A stretch of DNA of 64,000 nt from Accumulibacter sp. (GTDB lineage: Bacteria; Pseudomonadota; Gammaproteobacteria; Burkholderiales; Rhodocyclaceae): positions 1 through 64,000 of the forward strand of contig NZ_JAPUVI010000023.1 in assembly GCF_029255285.1 (NCBI RefSeq), given 5' to 3'. Positions 20,056-29,645 of this stretch are shown here, piece by piece; the first letter of the stretch is position 1; each line of letters opens with the position of its first letter. A model generated the notes under the pieces. That model was not told where the DNA came from, searched no databases, and saw only the letters and a program-made list of their open reading frames with translations. A program made the translations under genes and the position numbers.

Positions 20056-20219
20056 GCGGGGCGATTGTACTCGCCTACACGCCCTGCACGATCCGTTTCC
20101 AGGTAGCAGTGCTAACTGGATAAGGTAGCACGAAGCGGATTTGAACCGGAATTAAACCCAGGAAGAACCCGGCGCATGGTTCGGGAAACGCGCAGACGAT
20201 TGATTTATATTGTATTTTC

Positions 20220-20293
20220 TGGAGGCGCGAGCGGGAGTCGAACCCACCTACACGGATTTGCAGTCCGGTGCATAACCGCTTTGCTATCGCGCC
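20220..20293 (-). tRNA. tRNA-Cys (GCA)
   Basis: 74 nt including encoded CCA. The acceptor stem GGCGCGA pairs with TCGCGCC, the anticodon loop is CTGCAAA with anticodon GCA, and the T-loop region reads GGTTCGACTCC. Reads toward lower coordinates. Confidence 0.95.
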
Positions 20294-20355
20294 GCGCCCA
20301 TCTGACGACAGGGCCGCCTCAAGTCCGCAGGATGCGGAGTGTGTGGCAGAAGACT

Positions 20356-20431
20356 TGGAGCGGGAGAAGAGTCTCGAACTCTCGACCTATACCTTGGCAA
20401 GGTATCGCTCTACCAACTGAGCTACTCCCGC
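20356..20431 (-). tRNA. tRNA-Gly (GCC)
   Basis: 76 nt including encoded CCA. The acceptor stem GCGGGAG pairs with CTCCCGC, the D-arm is GCTCAGTTGGTAGAGC, the anticodon loop is TTGCCAA with anticodon GCC and the T-arm contains GTTCGAG. Lies 62 nt upstream of tRNA-Cys on the same strand, after pgsA, and is probably cotranscribed. Confidence 0.95.
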
Positions 20432-20523
20432 ATGAAGCGAGTGCGCATTATAAGGGCCTGCCGACGGCTGTCAACCGACTTCTTCCCCCAACCCTTCGCA
20501 AACTTCGCGGCACCGCCCCGCTC

Positions 20524-21102
20524 CTAACGCCTGCGGTCCTCTTCGATCAGGTGCGGCCAAGCCATTCGCATGTAGTAGCCCATCGACCACAGTGTCAGAG
20601 CGGCAGCGACGTAAATCAACCAAGTGCCGGCCAGGAAGGTATCGAAGCCAGCGATCGGCGCCCTAAAGAGGAGCAGCGGAATAGCTATCATCTGGGCACT
20701 GGTCTTGATCTTGCCGATCATCGACACGGCGACGCTGCGGTGAGCGCCTATCTGCGCCATCCATTCGCGCAAGGCAGAGATCGTGATCTCACGACCAATG
20801 ATGATTGCCGCGAGAATGGCGTCGAGACGGTGGAGTTGTACCAGAACGATCAGCGCGGCGGCGACCATCAGCTTGTCGGCCACCGGATCCAGGAAGGCAC
20901 CGAAGGCCGACGTCTGCCGCCAGCGGCGTGCGAGGTAGCCGTCGAGCCAGTCAGTAACTGCCGCCACGATGAAAACGGCGGTCGCTGCGAGGTCACGCCC
21001 GGCGCTCTGGAACCAGGAGTCGGGAACGTAGTAGACAGCGATCATCAGTGGAATCAGAATGATCCGCAGCCAGGTCAAGAGAATCGGAATGTTCAGTGGC
21101 AT
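20524..21102 (-). CDS. pgsA: CDP-diacylglycerol-glycerol-3-phosphate 3-phosphatidyltransferase
   Basis: 192 residues, integral membrane. Makes phosphatidylglycerophosphate, the committed step to phosphatidylglycerol and cardiolipin. The CDP-alcohol phosphotransferase signature D-G-x2-A-R-x8-G-x3-D-x3-D is complete in DGYLARRWRQTSAFGAFLDP followed by VADK. About four to five hydrophobic helices. The ATG at 21102 shares one base with the uvrC stop (TGATG), so it is preferred over the TTG one codon earlier. The downstream tRNA-Gly/tRNA-Cys pair is in the usual order. Confidence 0.95.
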   Translation of the reverse strand: MPLNIPILLTWLRIILIPLMIAVYYVPDSWFQSAGRDLAATAVFIVAAVTDWLDGYLARRWRQTSAFGAFLDPVADKLMVAAALIVLVQLHRLDAILAAIIIGREITISALREWMAQIGAHRSVAVSMIGKIKTSAQMIAIPLLLFRAPIAGFDTFLAGTWLIYVAAALTLWSMGYYMRMAWPHLIEEDRRR

Positions 21103-22913
21103 CAATGCAACGCTGCGTAAATTTTCTCGGCCAATTCCCGGCTGATTCCTGAAACGGCCGTCAACTGATCGACTCCGGCATCGACGATGCCCTGCCAGCC
21201 ACCGAAACGGGAAATCAAGGCCTTGCGCCGCCTGGGCCCGATCCCTGCGATGTCCTCCAGTCGCGAAGTCCGTCCCGCTTTGCCACGCCTCGCCCGATGT
21301 CCGGAAATCGCAAAGCGATGCGCCTCGTCGCGAATTTCTTGGATCAGATGAAGAGCGGGATGTTCCGCCGTCAATTGTAACGGCTGGCGGCCGTCGACGA
21401 AAACCAGTGTTTCCAGACCCGGCTTGCGCACCTCCCCTTTGGCGACGCCGAGCAGCGCTAGCTGCGACAAACCGAGCTCTTCCAGCGCTTCGGCGGCGGC
21501 CCGCAACTGCCCACTGCCGCCGTCGATCAGGATCAGCGCCGGTGCCGCGCTGGCGCTGTCGAGCAGCTTCTCGTAACGCCGCCGCACCGCCTGCCGTATC
21601 GCAGCGTAGTCGTCACCCGGTTGGATGTCCCGAATATTGAAGCGTCGATAGTCCGCCTTGCGCATCCCACCGCGCTGAAAGACGACGCAGGCAGCAACCG
21701 TCGCGTCGCCTTGTGTGTGACTGATGTCGAAGCATTCGATACGACAGTCCTCGTCGACCTCGAGGCCCAGTATCCGGCAAAGCGCGTCGAGGCGCTCTTC
21801 CTGCCTGGACAATGCGTTGCGCCGCGCGGCGATGGCCAGCCGGGCGCTCTGTTCGGCCATCTCGATCCAGACGCGCTGCAACGAGTCTCTGGCCGCCGCG
21901 AGTCTGACCGGCCGACCCGCCATCTCGCTGAGCCAACCCGCCACCTCGGCGTCGACCGGCGACACATTGACGAGAACCCGCGCCGGGATCGCGTGCGCCA
22001 GATAGTGCTGATAGAGGAAGGCCGTCAAAGCCTCGGAGGCCGACGAATCCCCCGAGTTGGCGGGAAACTGCGGCCGATCACCGAGGTGCCGACCGCCGCG
22101 GACCATCGCCAGGTTGACGCAAAGCACACCGCGGTCGTCAACGGCCGCGACGATGTCTACGTCACCACCCTTGCCGCTCTCGACATACTGCTTTTCCTGT
22201 ACTTGCCGCAGCGATTGGATCTGGTCACGATAAACGGCCGCCTGTTCGAAAGCCAGCCGCTCGGCCGCCTCGTCCATCGCGGCCGACAAGCGACCGATGA
22301 CATCCTGCTGACGGCCCTGCAGAAACAGCGCCGCCATCTGCACGTCCCGGGCATAATCCTCGGCCGCGATCAACCCGACGCAGGGGGCCGAGCAGCGTTT
22401 GATCTGGTAGAGCAGACACGGCCGCGAGCGGTTGTTGAAGACGGCGTTCTCGCACGTGCGCAGGCGAAACATCTTTTGCAGAAGATGGACACTCTCGCGC
22501 ACCGCGAGCGCCGACGGAAAGGGACCGAAGTAGTCCGCCCGCTTGTCGGTCGCTCCCCGAAAGAAACCCAGCCGCGGCGCACTGTCGCGCGTCAGAACGA
22601 TGTAGGGATAGGACTTGTCGTCGCGAAAGAGGATGTTGTACCGCGGCGCAAGGCTCTTGATGAGATTGTTTTCGAGCAGCAGCGCCTCGCCTTCGGAGCG
22701 TGTCACTGTCGTTTCGACGCGAGCCACCTGCGCCACCATCAGAGCGATGCGCGGGCTGGGATGATTGTCCCGAAAGTACGAAGAGACCCGCTTCCTGAGA
22801 TTCTTCGCCTTGCCCACGTAGAGCACCCGGTCGTCGCTGTCAAGCATGCGATAGACGCCGGGCAACTCAGCCAGGGTGGCGAGCAGGGATTTGGTGTCGA
22901 GAGTTTCGTTCAT
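21102..22913 (-). CDS. uvrC: Excinuclease ABC subunit C
   Basis: 603 residues. Makes both incisions in nucleotide excision repair. N-terminal GIY-YIG nuclease (LPGVYRMLDSDDRVLYVGKA), UVR motif around AERLAFEQAAVYRDQIQSL, the C-terminal RNase H-like nuclease with CFDISHTQGDATVAACVVF and LILIDGGSGQLRAA, and terminal helix-hairpin-helix pair IAGIGPRRRKALISRFGG. Followed by pgsA with a one-base overlap. Confidence 0.97.
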   Translation of the reverse strand: MNETLDTKSLLATLAELPGVYRMLDSDDRVLYVGKAKNLRKRVSSYFRDNHPSPRIALMVAQVARVETTVTRSEGEALLLENNLIKSLAPRYNILFRDDKSYPYIVLTRDSAPRLGFFRGATDKRADYFGPFPSALAVRESVHLLQKMFRLRTCENAVFNNRSRPCLLYQIKRCSAPCVGLIAAEDYARDVQMAALFLQGRQQDVIGRLSAAMDEAAERLAFEQAAVYRDQIQSLRQVQEKQYVESGKGGDVDIVAAVDDRGVLCVNLAMVRGGRHLGDRPQFPANSGDSSASEALTAFLYQHYLAHAIPARVLVNVSPVDAEVAGWLSEMAGRPVRLAAARDSLQRVWIEMAEQSARLAIAARRNALSRQEERLDALCRILGLEVDEDCRIECFDISHTQGDATVAACVVFQRGGMRKADYRRFNIRDIQPGDDYAAIRQAVRRRYEKLLDSASAAPALILIDGGSGQLRAAAEALEELGLSQLALLGVAKGEVRKPGLETLVFVDGRQPLQLTAEHPALHLIQEIRDEAHRFAISGHRARRGKAGRTSRLEDIAGIGPRRRKALISRFGGWQGIVDAGVDQLTAVSGISRELAEKIYAALH

Positions 22914-22952
22914 GAGCGTGCGGGCAGCCGTCGGCCAACGGACTGACGTAGT

Positions 22953-24155
22953 ATGGCTAGTTCGATGTTAGCATGCCCGGCCATGCCATCCGCACCGCTC
23001 GCCCCCCCCCAATCGAGCTGCCCACCCGACTGGGATCTCTTCTGCCGGGTGATCGACAACCTTGGCGACATCGGCGTCTGCTGGCGGCTGGCTCGCCAGC
23101 TCGCGGCGGAACACGGTCTACGCGTACGCCTCTGGGTCGACGCCCTGGACAGTTTCCGCTTGCTCTGCCCGACGGTGAGCGCCGAGTTGTCGATCCAGCA
23201 TCGGCAGGGGGTCGAAATTCGCCGTTGGGCACTCGATTTCCCCGAAGTCAGCCCGGCGGCGGCCGTCCTGGAGACCTTCGCCTGCCACCTTCCGGAGAGC
23301 TTCGTCGAACGGATGGCGGCCCAGTCGCCGCCACCGGTGTGGATCAATCTCGACTATCTGAGCGCCGAAGAGTGGGTTTCCGACTGGCACGCCCTGCCCT
23401 CGCCGCACCCCCGCTTGCCGCTCGTGAAGCACTTCTTCTTTCCCGGCTTCACGCGCACGACGGGCGGCCTGCTGCGCGAGCGGGACCTACCGACTCGCCG
23501 GCAGGAATTCGCCGGCAGCGCCGCGCAGCAACTCGCCCTGTGGAACGACATCGGCTTCGCTCCGCCGCCCGCAGATACGCTCCTGGTCTCTCTCTTCGCC
23601 TACGACAAGCCGGCCATCTCCGACCTGCTCGCTGCCTGGGAAGCGTCGCCTGCGCCCATCTGTTGCCTGGCTCCGTTAGCCGGCGCGCTGCCGGCGATCG
23701 AAGCCCATGCCGGGAAGGCTCTCCGCGCCGGCGACCGCTTCCGGCGCGGCGCACTCGACCTTCGCATCCTCCCATTCCTCGAACAGAGCCGCTACGACGA
23801 GTTGCTCTGGCTCTGTGAACTGAACTTCGTGCGCGGTGAAGACTCCTTCGTGCGCGCACAGTGGGCCGCACGACCCATGGTCTGGCAGATTTACCCGCAA
23901 CAGGATGAGGCACACCGGCGCAAACTGGACGCCTTCCTACGGCGCTACTGTGCCGACCTGCCGGTAAGCACAGCCAGCGCTTTGGGCGACCTGTGGCGAG
24001 CATGGAATTTTGAGCGCGTCACTACAATGCAGTGGAAAAGCTTTGCCGCCAGCCTCGGCATCCTGCGCCAACACGCGCGCCACTGGGCAGGCGAACTCGC
24101 CCGGCAGGACGATCTGTGTAGCCGCCTGCTTTGCTTCAAGGCTTCCCAGTTATAA
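22953..24155 (+). CDS. earP: EF-P arginine rhamnosyltransferase EarP
   Basis: Up to 400 residues. Transfers rhamnose from dTDP-beta-L-rhamnose to Arg32 of EF-P so that polyproline stretches are translated efficiently. Family features: DLFCRVIDNLGDIGVCWRLA near the N-terminus, and in the C-terminal nucleotide-sugar domain LNFVRGEDSFVRAQWAARPM and WQIYPQQDEAH. Adjacent efp encodes the matching arginine-type substrate. The start is uncertain: ATG at 22953, 22965 or 22983; similarity begins shortly after the last. Confidence 0.95.
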   Translation: MASSMLACPAMPSAPLAPPQSSCPPDWDLFCRVIDNLGDIGVCWRLARQLAAEHGLRVRLWVDALDSFRLLCPTVSAELSIQHRQGVEIRRWALDFPEVSPAAAVLETFACHLPESFVERMAAQSPPPVWINLDYLSAEEWVSDWHALPSPHPRLPLVKHFFFPGFTRTTGGLLRERDLPTRRQEFAGSAAQQLALWNDIGFAPPPADTLLVSLFAYDKPAISDLLAAWEASPAPICCLAPLAGALPAIEAHAGKALRAGDRFRRGALDLRILPFLEQSRYDELLWLCELNFVRGEDSFVRAQWAARPMVWQIYPQQDEAHRRKLDAFLRRYCADLPVSTASALGDLWRAWNFERVTTMQWKSFAASLGILRQHARHWAGELARQDDLCSRLLCFKASQL

Positions 24156-24156
24156 T
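24151..24156 (+). promoter_or_regulatory. Probable efp -10 box (TATAAT)
   Basis: A perfect TATAAT overlaps the earP stop codon, 36 bp upstream of the efp start. The -35 is weak (TTGCTT at 24131-24136 is only 14 bp away). It would let efp be expressed independently of earP, as expected for an abundant factor. Confidence 0.45.
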
Positions 24157-24191
24157 GGTGAATTGATTCTTACCTGTTTGTGGAACGTACG

Positions 24192-24749
24192 ATGAAAACC
24201 GCACAAGAGCTTCGCGCAGGCAACGTCTTCATGGTCGGCAGCAACCCGATGGTGGTTCTCAAGTCCGAATACGTCAAATCGGGGCGCAACGCCTCGGTCG
24301 TCAAGATGAAGATGAAGAACCTTCTGACCGACTCGCCCAGCGAGACCGTGTATCGCGCCGACGACAAGTTCGACGTCGTCCAGCTCGAACGTAAGGAAGT
24401 CAGCTACTCGTATTTCGCCGACCCGCTCTACGTCTTCATGGACAGCGAGTACAACCCGTACGAAATCGAAAGCGACTGCATGGGCGACGCGCTGAATTAT
24501 CTCGAAGACGGCATGCCTTGCGAGGCCGTTTTCTACAACGGCAAGGCGATTTCGATCGAACTGCCGACCAGCGTGGTACGCGAAGTGGTCTACACCGAGC
24601 CGGCGGTCAAGGGCGATACGTCGGGAAAGGTGATGAAACCCGCTCGCCTGGCGACCGGCTTCGAACTGCCGGTACCCGCCTTCATCGAAATCGGCGACAA
24701 GATCGACATCGACACCCGTACGCACGAGTACCGCTCGCGCGTCAGGTAA
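24192..24749 (+). CDS. efp: Elongation factor P (arginine type)
   Basis: 185 residues, three OB-like beta barrel domains. EF-P relieves ribosome stalling at consecutive prolines. The loop that reaches the peptidyl-transferase centre reads KSGRNASVV, placing Arg at position 32 of the chosen start, the EarP-modified residue, rather than the Lys34 of the EpmA/EpmB branch. C-terminal domain: [20 protein letters not shown]. The ATG at 24192 ([14 protein letters not shown]) is four codons inside the longest open frame and matches the family. Confidence 0.97.
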   Translation: MKTAQELRAGNVFMVGSNPMVVLKSEYVKSGRNASVVKMKMKNLLTDSPSETVYRADDKFDVVQLERKEVSYSYFADPLYVFMDSEYNPYEIESDCMGDALNYLEDGMPCEAVFYNGKAISIELPTSVVREVVYTEPAVKGDTSGKVMKPARLATGFELPVPAFIEIGDKIDIDTRTHEYRSRVR

Positions 24750-24812
24750 CCGCCGCGCCCCAGGCGTCGAGCCAGCCAGCGAGAGCGGCCGGCAAAAAGC
24801 GGTCGCTCGGCG

Positions 24813-25841
24813 TCAGACCGACAGGCGTTCGGCCGCCGCGACGCCAGCCAGGTAGGCCGGATCGTGCTGCAGGGTCGACCAACCGACGGCCGGCCGGGAC
24901 GGAACAAGACCTGCGCGCCGGCCTGCCCGTCGGGCATCGGGTGCCGGGCGCCAACCGGCCAGCAGTTCGCCAACGGCGTCGGTCGAGTTGCAAACCAGCA
25001 ACATGTCGCAGCCGGCCTCCCACGCCGCCGCACAGCGATCGACGATGCCGCCGGCGACACCGGCCGCCGCCATCGACAGATCGTCGCTAAAGATCACCCC
25101 GTCGAAGCCCAACTCGTCACGCAGCAAGCGAATCCAGAAAGACGAAAAACCGGCCGGTCTCGGATCGACCTGCCGGTAGATGACGTGCGCCGGCATGACG
25201 GCCTCGAGAGGCAAACGGCGATAGGGCTCGAGATCGGGCGACAGCCGGCTCAGGCCGCGTTCGTCCACTGGCAGAGCGACATGCGAATCTGCCTCGACCC
25301 AGCCATGTCCGGGAAAATGCTTGCCGCAGGCGATCATGCCGGCGCGGCGCAGCCCTCCGACCAGGGCCTCCGCCAGAGCGACGACGACCGCTGGATCGCG
25401 ATGCAGGGAACGATCGCCAATCACCTGGCTGCGTCCCCAGTCGAGGTCGAGGACCGGCGTGAACGACAGATCGACGCCGCGAGCGCGCAGTTCGGCCGCC
25501 AGCACGTAGCCCAGTTGGCCCGCCACGGTGAGCGCAACGTCCGGTTCGCGATCCCACAATTCACCGAGACGCCGCATCGCTGGCAAGCGTGTGAAACCTT
25601 CCCGGCAGCGTTGCACCCGCCCACCTTCGTGGTCGATGGCGATCGGCAACGGCGGGTAACGCAGGTCATGAACCTCGGCCGTCAGCCGGCAGAGCTGCTC
25701 CGGCGACACGTAGTTGCGGGTAAACAGGATCAGCCCACCGACCAGCGGATGGCAGAGACGCTCTTTTTCGAAATCGGCCAGTTGCGAGCCGGCGATATCG
25801 ATCATCAGTGGTCCCAGAGGAAGCTGGCGGGCGGTATTCAT
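24813..25841 (-). CDS. nagZ: Beta-N-acetylhexosaminidase NagZ
   Basis: 342 residues, glycoside hydrolase family 3. Removes GlcNAc from anhydro-muropeptides in cytoplasmic cell-wall recycling. The substrate loop [18 protein letters not shown] includes the catalytic Asp/His dyad and VIFSDDLSM carries the nucleophilic Asp. Last gene of the lepA-lepB-...-nagZ unit; its ATG overlaps the acpS stop by four bases (ATGA). Confidence 0.96.
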   Translation of the reverse strand: MNTARQLPLGPLMIDIAGSQLADFEKERLCHPLVGGLILFTRNYVSPEQLCRLTAEVHDLRYPPLPIAIDHEGGRVQRCREGFTRLPAMRRLGELWDREPDVALTVAGQLGYVLAAELRARGVDLSFTPVLDLDWGRSQVIGDRSLHRDPAVVVALAEALVGGLRRAGMIACGKHFPGHGWVEADSHVALPVDERGLSRLSPDLEPYRRLPLEAVMPAHVIYRQVDPRPAGFSSFWIRLLRDELGFDGVIFSDDLSMAAAGVAGGIVDRCAAAWEAGCDMLLVCNSTDAVGELLAGWRPAPDARRAGRRAGLVPSRPAVGWSTLQHDPAYLAGVAAAERLSV

Positions 25842-26215
25842 ACCTGCTCCATGATCACGAAGGCAATCGCGTAGTCACGCTCGTCGCTGATCGAGAGGTG
25901 GGCCACCACGCCGCGCTGGACGAGAACAGCTGCCAGCGGCGCGGCGTACTCGAACACTGGGCGCCCTAACGCATCGTGCGCTACACCGATGCTCAACAGG
26001 GTAGCCGGGGCGACCAGCCCGGTACCGAGCGCTTTGCCGAAAGCCTCCTTGGCGGCAAAGCGCTTGGCCAGAAAGCGTCCCGGATCGCGCACCGCGACGA
26101 ACTCGGCACACTCCCTCGCCGTCAGCAGTCGGTCGGCGGCGCGCTGACCGTGTCGCGCGTGGAATGCCGTGAGGCGAGCGACGGCGACGATGTCGGTACC
26201 GACGCCGGTAATCAT
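25838..26215 (-). CDS. acpS: Holo-[acyl-carrier-protein] synthase
   Basis: 125 residues. Transfers 4'-phosphopantetheine from CoA to the serine of acyl carrier protein. Motif 1 [12 protein letters not shown] and motif 2 [19 protein letters not shown] include the magnesium-binding Asp and Glu. Overlaps pdxJ upstream and nagZ downstream by four bases each. Its substrate ACP is encoded at 38684-38920. Confidence 0.96.
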   Translation of the reverse strand: MITGVGTDIVAVARLTAFHARHGQRAADRLLTARECAEFVAVRDPGRFLAKRFAAKEAFGKALGTGLVAPATLLSIGVAHDALGRPVFEYAAPLAAVLVQRGVVAHLSISDERDYAIAFVIMEQV

Positions 26216-26967
26216 TTGGCGCGCACCTGCGCCTCGCGCAGCAGGCGCTTCATCTCGCGGACGGCTTCTCGCAAGCCGACGAAGACGGCTCGACTGATGA
26301 TCGCGTGACCGATATGCAGTTCCCGAATCCCCGCTAGCGTCGCCACCGGTTGGACGTTGAAGTAATTGAGCGCGTGACCGGCATTGAAGCGCATGCCGAG
26401 CTGGCGAACGGCCTCGCCGGCCCGGCGAATCTTCGCGAGTTCCTCGAGCACGGCTGGACTTTCGGCGTCACGCCCCTGGTGATAGAAGGCGTGCGCATAC
26501 GGGCCGGTATGTATCTCGCACACCCGCGCACCGATGCGGGCGGCGGCTTCGACCTGCGCTACCTCGGCATCGATGAAGACGCTGCTGAGGATTCCGGTCT
26601 CGCCGAGGCGAGCGACCACCTGACGCAGCCGAGCTTCCTGGGCAAGGATATCGAGCCCGCCCTCCGTCGTCACCTCGTGTCGGCCTTCGGGCACGAGCAT
26701 CGCCATTTGCGGCCTGATCCGGCAGGCAATGGCAATCATCTCGTCGGTCGCCGCCATCTCCAGATTGAGCTTGATCTGGGCGAGATCACGCAGCTTTTCG
26801 ACGTCGCCATCCTGAATGTGTCGCCGATCCTCGCGCAAGTGGATGGTAATTCCGTCGGCCCCGCCCAGATGCGCTTCCACCGCTGCCCAAACCGGATCAG
26901 GCTCGTAAGTGCCGCGCGCCTGCCGAATCGTCGCCACGTGGTCGATGTTCACGCCAAGTTCGATCAT
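26212..26967 (-). CDS. pdxJ: Pyridoxine 5'-phosphate synthase
   Basis: 251 residues, TIM barrel. Condenses 1-deoxyxylulose-5-phosphate with 3-amino-2-oxopropyl phosphate in the DXP-dependent pathway to vitamin B6. Recognised by [20 protein letters not shown] at the N-terminus, then [17 protein letters not shown], and [13 protein letters not shown] near the end. Sits between recO and acpS in the classical pdxJ-acpS pair. Confidence 0.97.
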   Translation of the reverse strand: MIELGVNIDHVATIRQARGTYEPDPVWAAVEAHLGGADGITIHLREDRRHIQDGDVEKLRDLAQIKLNLEMAATDEMIAIACRIRPQMAMLVPEGRHEVTTEGGLDILAQEARLRQVVARLGETGILSSVFIDAEVAQVEAAARIGARVCEIHTGPYAHAFYHQGRDAESPAVLEELAKIRRAGEAVRQLGMRFNAGHALNYFNVQPVATLAGIRELHIGHAIISRAVFVGLREAVREMKRLLREAQVRAK

Positions 26968-27680
26968 AATTCTTGTAACTCCTTGAAAATCCGGCGGCTG
27001 GTCAGGCTCCTGCCGCCGGTATAGTGGCCGATCAAGGTGCGCATCAACTGCTTTGCTTCGCCCAGCGAGCGTGGATCGGAGAAATCATCGCGCGCCAGGT
27101 CGATCAGTGTCCGGCCGCTCACCGCGAGCGGCGAACTACCGGGTTGCAACAGGCGCACCGGACCGCGTTCGATCTCGTACGCGTAATACGCGTCGACCTC
27201 GACCGCCAGTCCGTTGGCATCCCTTTCGAGGAGCAGGCCGTAACCTAGCTCCTGCAGCAAAGCCCGTTCGAAGCAACGCAGATCGGATTCCTGAGCACTA
27301 TCGGCCAGGCGGCGCAAGGTTTCGGCGTAGGCCAGGAAGAGGCGAGCATGCGCATCCTCGCGGGGTAACAAGTGCATCAGCAACTCGTTGAGATAGTAGC
27401 CACAGAACAAAGATCTACCAGAAAGCAGCGGCTGGCCGCCCTGCCACTCGGCTTTCATCAGCGTCTGCACCTCGCCCTTTCCGGCCCAACCAAGTTCGAG
27501 CGGCTGAAAAGCCAGCAAGATGCCGCGCAACAGCGACCGTGGTCGCCGCGCACCGCGCGCGAGCAGCGCGACACGACCAAAATCGCGCGAGAAGACGTCG
27601 ACAATCAGGCTGGTTTCGCTGTAGGGGTAGGCGTGCAGCATGAACGCCGGCTGGCCATCGACTCTCTGCCGCTGCGTCAC
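26964..27680 (-). CDS. recO: DNA repair protein RecO
   Basis: 238 residues. Helps load RecA on SSB-coated single-stranded DNA in the RecFOR pathway. N-terminal OB-fold ([35 protein letters not shown]) and a helical C-terminal part ending [11 protein letters not shown]. The usual zinc cysteines of the C-terminal domain are not obvious, as in other proteobacterial members. Downstream of era by 38 nt; its stop overlaps the pdxJ start. Confidence 0.93.
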   Translation of the reverse strand: MTQRQRVDGQPAFMLHAYPYSETSLIVDVFSRDFGRVALLARGARRPRSLLRGILLAFQPLELGWAGKGEVQTLMKAEWQGGQPLLSGRSLFCGYYLNELLMHLLPREDAHARLFLAYAETLRRLADSAQESDLRCFERALLQELGYGLLLERDANGLAVEVDAYYAYEIERGPVRLLQPGSSPLAVSGRTLIDLARDDFSDPRSLGEAKQLMRTLIGHYTGGRSLTSRRIFKELQEL

Positions 27681-27718
27681 TTGCCGATTCGCTCGCCAAG
27701 CATCAAGCGGACCGCTGG

Positions 27719-28603
27719 CTACTCGTAGCCCAGGCTTTTGAGCAAACGCTCATCGTCGGCCCAGCCTGACTTGACCTTGACGAAGACCTCGAGAAATACT
27801 GGGCCGCCAAACATCCGCTCCATGTCCTGGCGCGCCTCCGACGCGATCCGCTTGATCGTCTCGCCGGCGCTGCCTATGATGATCGCCTTGTGACCTGTCC
27901 GATCGACCAGAATCGCCGCACTGATGCGACGCAACTCGCCCGTGACGACGAATTGTTCGACGACCACCGTCGCCGCATAGGGCAGTTCGTCACCGATCAG
28001 GCGGAACAGCTTTTCACGGATGAACTCGGCGGCCAGAAACCGCTCGCTACGATCCGTGATTTCGTCCTCGCCGAACAATAAGCCGGGGTTCGGCAAGTGC
28101 TTGCGCGTTTCGCCGAGCAAGGCGTCGAGTTGCGCCGCACGCGTCGCGCTGACCGGAACGATGGCCGCAAAATCGCCCTCCTTGGCCAGTTCGGCATGGA
28201 AGGGCAGCAAACGGGTCTTGTCCTTCAACTGATCGATCTTGTTGACGACGATGATCAGCGGACAATCGGCCGCGACGAGTTGACGCACCGCCCGGTCGCG
28301 GTCGTCGAAGCGACCGGCCTCGACCACGAACAAGGCGACATCGACCTCGGCCAGCGCCTGTCTGACACTGCGGTTCATCACCCGATTCAGCGCGTTGCCG
28401 TAGCGCGTCTGAAAACCCGGTGTATCGACGAAAACGTATTGCGCGTCGGGCGTTGTGAGGATGCCCAAGATGCGATGGCGAGTCGTCTGCGCGCGTCGCG
28501 AAACGATGCTGAGCTTTTCGCCGATCAGCGCATTGAGTAGGGTCGACTTGCCGACGTTGGGGCGACCGACGATGGCGACCCGTCCGGAGCGGATTTCGCT
28601 CAT
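27719..28603 (-). CDS. era: GTPase Era
   Basis: 294 residues. Binds the 3' end of 16S rRNA during 30S maturation. P-loop [10 protein letters not shown], switch II DTPGF, NKID for guanine recognition, SATRAAQLD for G5, and a C-terminal KH domain with [19 protein letters not shown]. The ATG at 28603 overlaps the rnc stop (ATGA), which rules out the longer upstream frame. Confidence 0.97.
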   Translation of the reverse strand: MSEIRSGRVAIVGRPNVGKSTLLNALIGEKLSIVSRRAQTTRHRILGILTTPDAQYVFVDTPGFQTRYGNALNRVMNRSVRQALAEVDVALFVVEAGRFDDRDRAVRQLVAADCPLIIVVNKIDQLKDKTRLLPFHAELAKEGDFAAIVPVSATRAAQLDALLGETRKHLPNPGLLFGEDEITDRSERFLAAEFIREKLFRLIGDELPYAATVVVEQFVVTGELRRISAAILVDRTGHKAIIIGSAGETIKRIASEARQDMERMFGGPVFLEVFVKVKSGWADDERLLKSLGYE

Positions 28604-29271
28604 CCTGCCGCCATCGCTTGCAAGGCACGTTCGGCGGCCATCTGTTCGGCCGCCCGGCGGCTCCCGCCGCTGCCCTCGGTACGGATGCCCAGGCCACCGA
28701 TCACGCAAGCCACCGTAAACTGCTGCGCATGGGCCTCGCCGACGCTGCCGGTCAGCGAATAGAGCGGCAGGGCCAGCCTCCGGCCTTGCAGGTATTCCTG
28801 CAGGCGCGTCTTGGCATCCTTGCTGTCTTGCCCCGGAATCAGCCGATCGAGCGTTTCGTCATACAGCCGGTTGATTACCTGGCTCGCCACATCGAAACCT
28901 CCGTCCAGCCACAGCGCCCCGAACACGGCTTCCAGAGCGTCGGCCAGAATCGATGGCCGCTGCGGCCCACCGCTGCGTTGCTCGCCCTCGCCTAGACGCA
29001 AAAACTCGCCCAGCGAGAGCCGCAAGGCCTGCTGGTGCAGACTGTCCTGACGCACGAGTTGGGCGCGCAGGCGCGAAAGATCGCCTTCCGCAAGGAGCGG
29101 GAAGCGCTCGAGCAAGCGGCGCGCGATGACGGCGTTGAGAACGGCGTCGCCCAGGAACTCGAGTCGCTCATTGTGCGGCGAACTGTAACTCCGGTGCGTC
29201 AGAGCGGTCTGCAAGAGCCCCCGATCGCGGAACGTGTAGCCAAGCCCCTTTTCGAGTGGTGAATCGGTCAT
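28600..29271 (-). CDS. rnc: Ribonuclease III
   Basis: 223 residues. Cleaves double-stranded RNA, including rRNA precursors. Signature [17 protein letters not shown], second acidic cluster [16 protein letters not shown], and a C-terminal double-stranded RNA binding domain from about residue 155 ([20 protein letters not shown]). Overlaps both neighbours by four bases. Confidence 0.97.
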   Translation of the reverse strand: MTDSPLEKGLGYTFRDRGLLQTALTHRSYSSPHNERLEFLGDAVLNAVIARRLLERFPLLAEGDLSRLRAQLVRQDSLHQQALRLSLGEFLRLGEGEQRSGGPQRPSILADALEAVFGALWLDGGFDVASQVINRLYDETLDRLIPGQDSKDAKTRLQEYLQGRRLALPLYSLTGSVGEAHAQQFTVACVIGGLGIRTEGSGGSRRAAEQMAAERALQAMAAG

Positions 29272-29633
29272 TGGCCGCGACTGCGCCCCGTGGACGAGCC
29301 ACTGAAATCGATCAACAGGCTGACGTTGGCCAGCAGCGGAATCCGCTTCTCGTAAGAAAACGCGATGACCACTTGGTTGTCTTCCTTGAAGATATCCAGA
29401 TCGGCCGGCGCGAGGCTCTGCACATGCTCGACTTCGATGTACTTGCCGAAAGCCTGCCGAATCTCGGGCACCGTCTTGCCACCCGCATCCGCGGCGACGG
29501 CTTTGACCGCCTGCCGGATCTTGTAGTAGTCGATGACCTCCGGAAGAATCCGGATGGCGAGAATGGACACCAGGGCAATGAGCACGCCCCAGAGCAGCAA
29601 CGCCGAAAGAGCCAAACCACGCTGACGATTCAT
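29268..29633 (-). CDS. DUF4845 membrane protein
   Basis: 121 residues with a single N-terminal transmembrane helix (LALSALLLWGVLIALVSILA) and a soluble domain. Matches DUF4845, a small protein conserved between lepB and rnc in betaproteobacteria and gammaproteobacteria; function unknown. The ATG at 29633 is chosen because AAGGAG lies 8 nt upstream, whereas the GTG three codons earlier is directly on top of that ribosome binding site. Confidence 0.88.
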   Translation of the reverse strand: MNRQRGLALSALLLWGVLIALVSILAIRILPEVIDYYKIRQAVKAVAADAGGKTVPEIRQAFGKYIEVEHVQSLAPADLDIFKEDNQVVIAFSYEKRIPLLANVSLLIDFSGSSTGRSRGQ

Positions 29634-29645
29634 GACCGGCACTCC

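Noticed and set aside
20100-20160. Possible third tRNA after tRNA-Cys
   Set aside because: A T-loop-like string is present but only a 3-bp T stem forms, and no acceptor or anticodon arm is found; kept only as a note in the integrase-scar finding.
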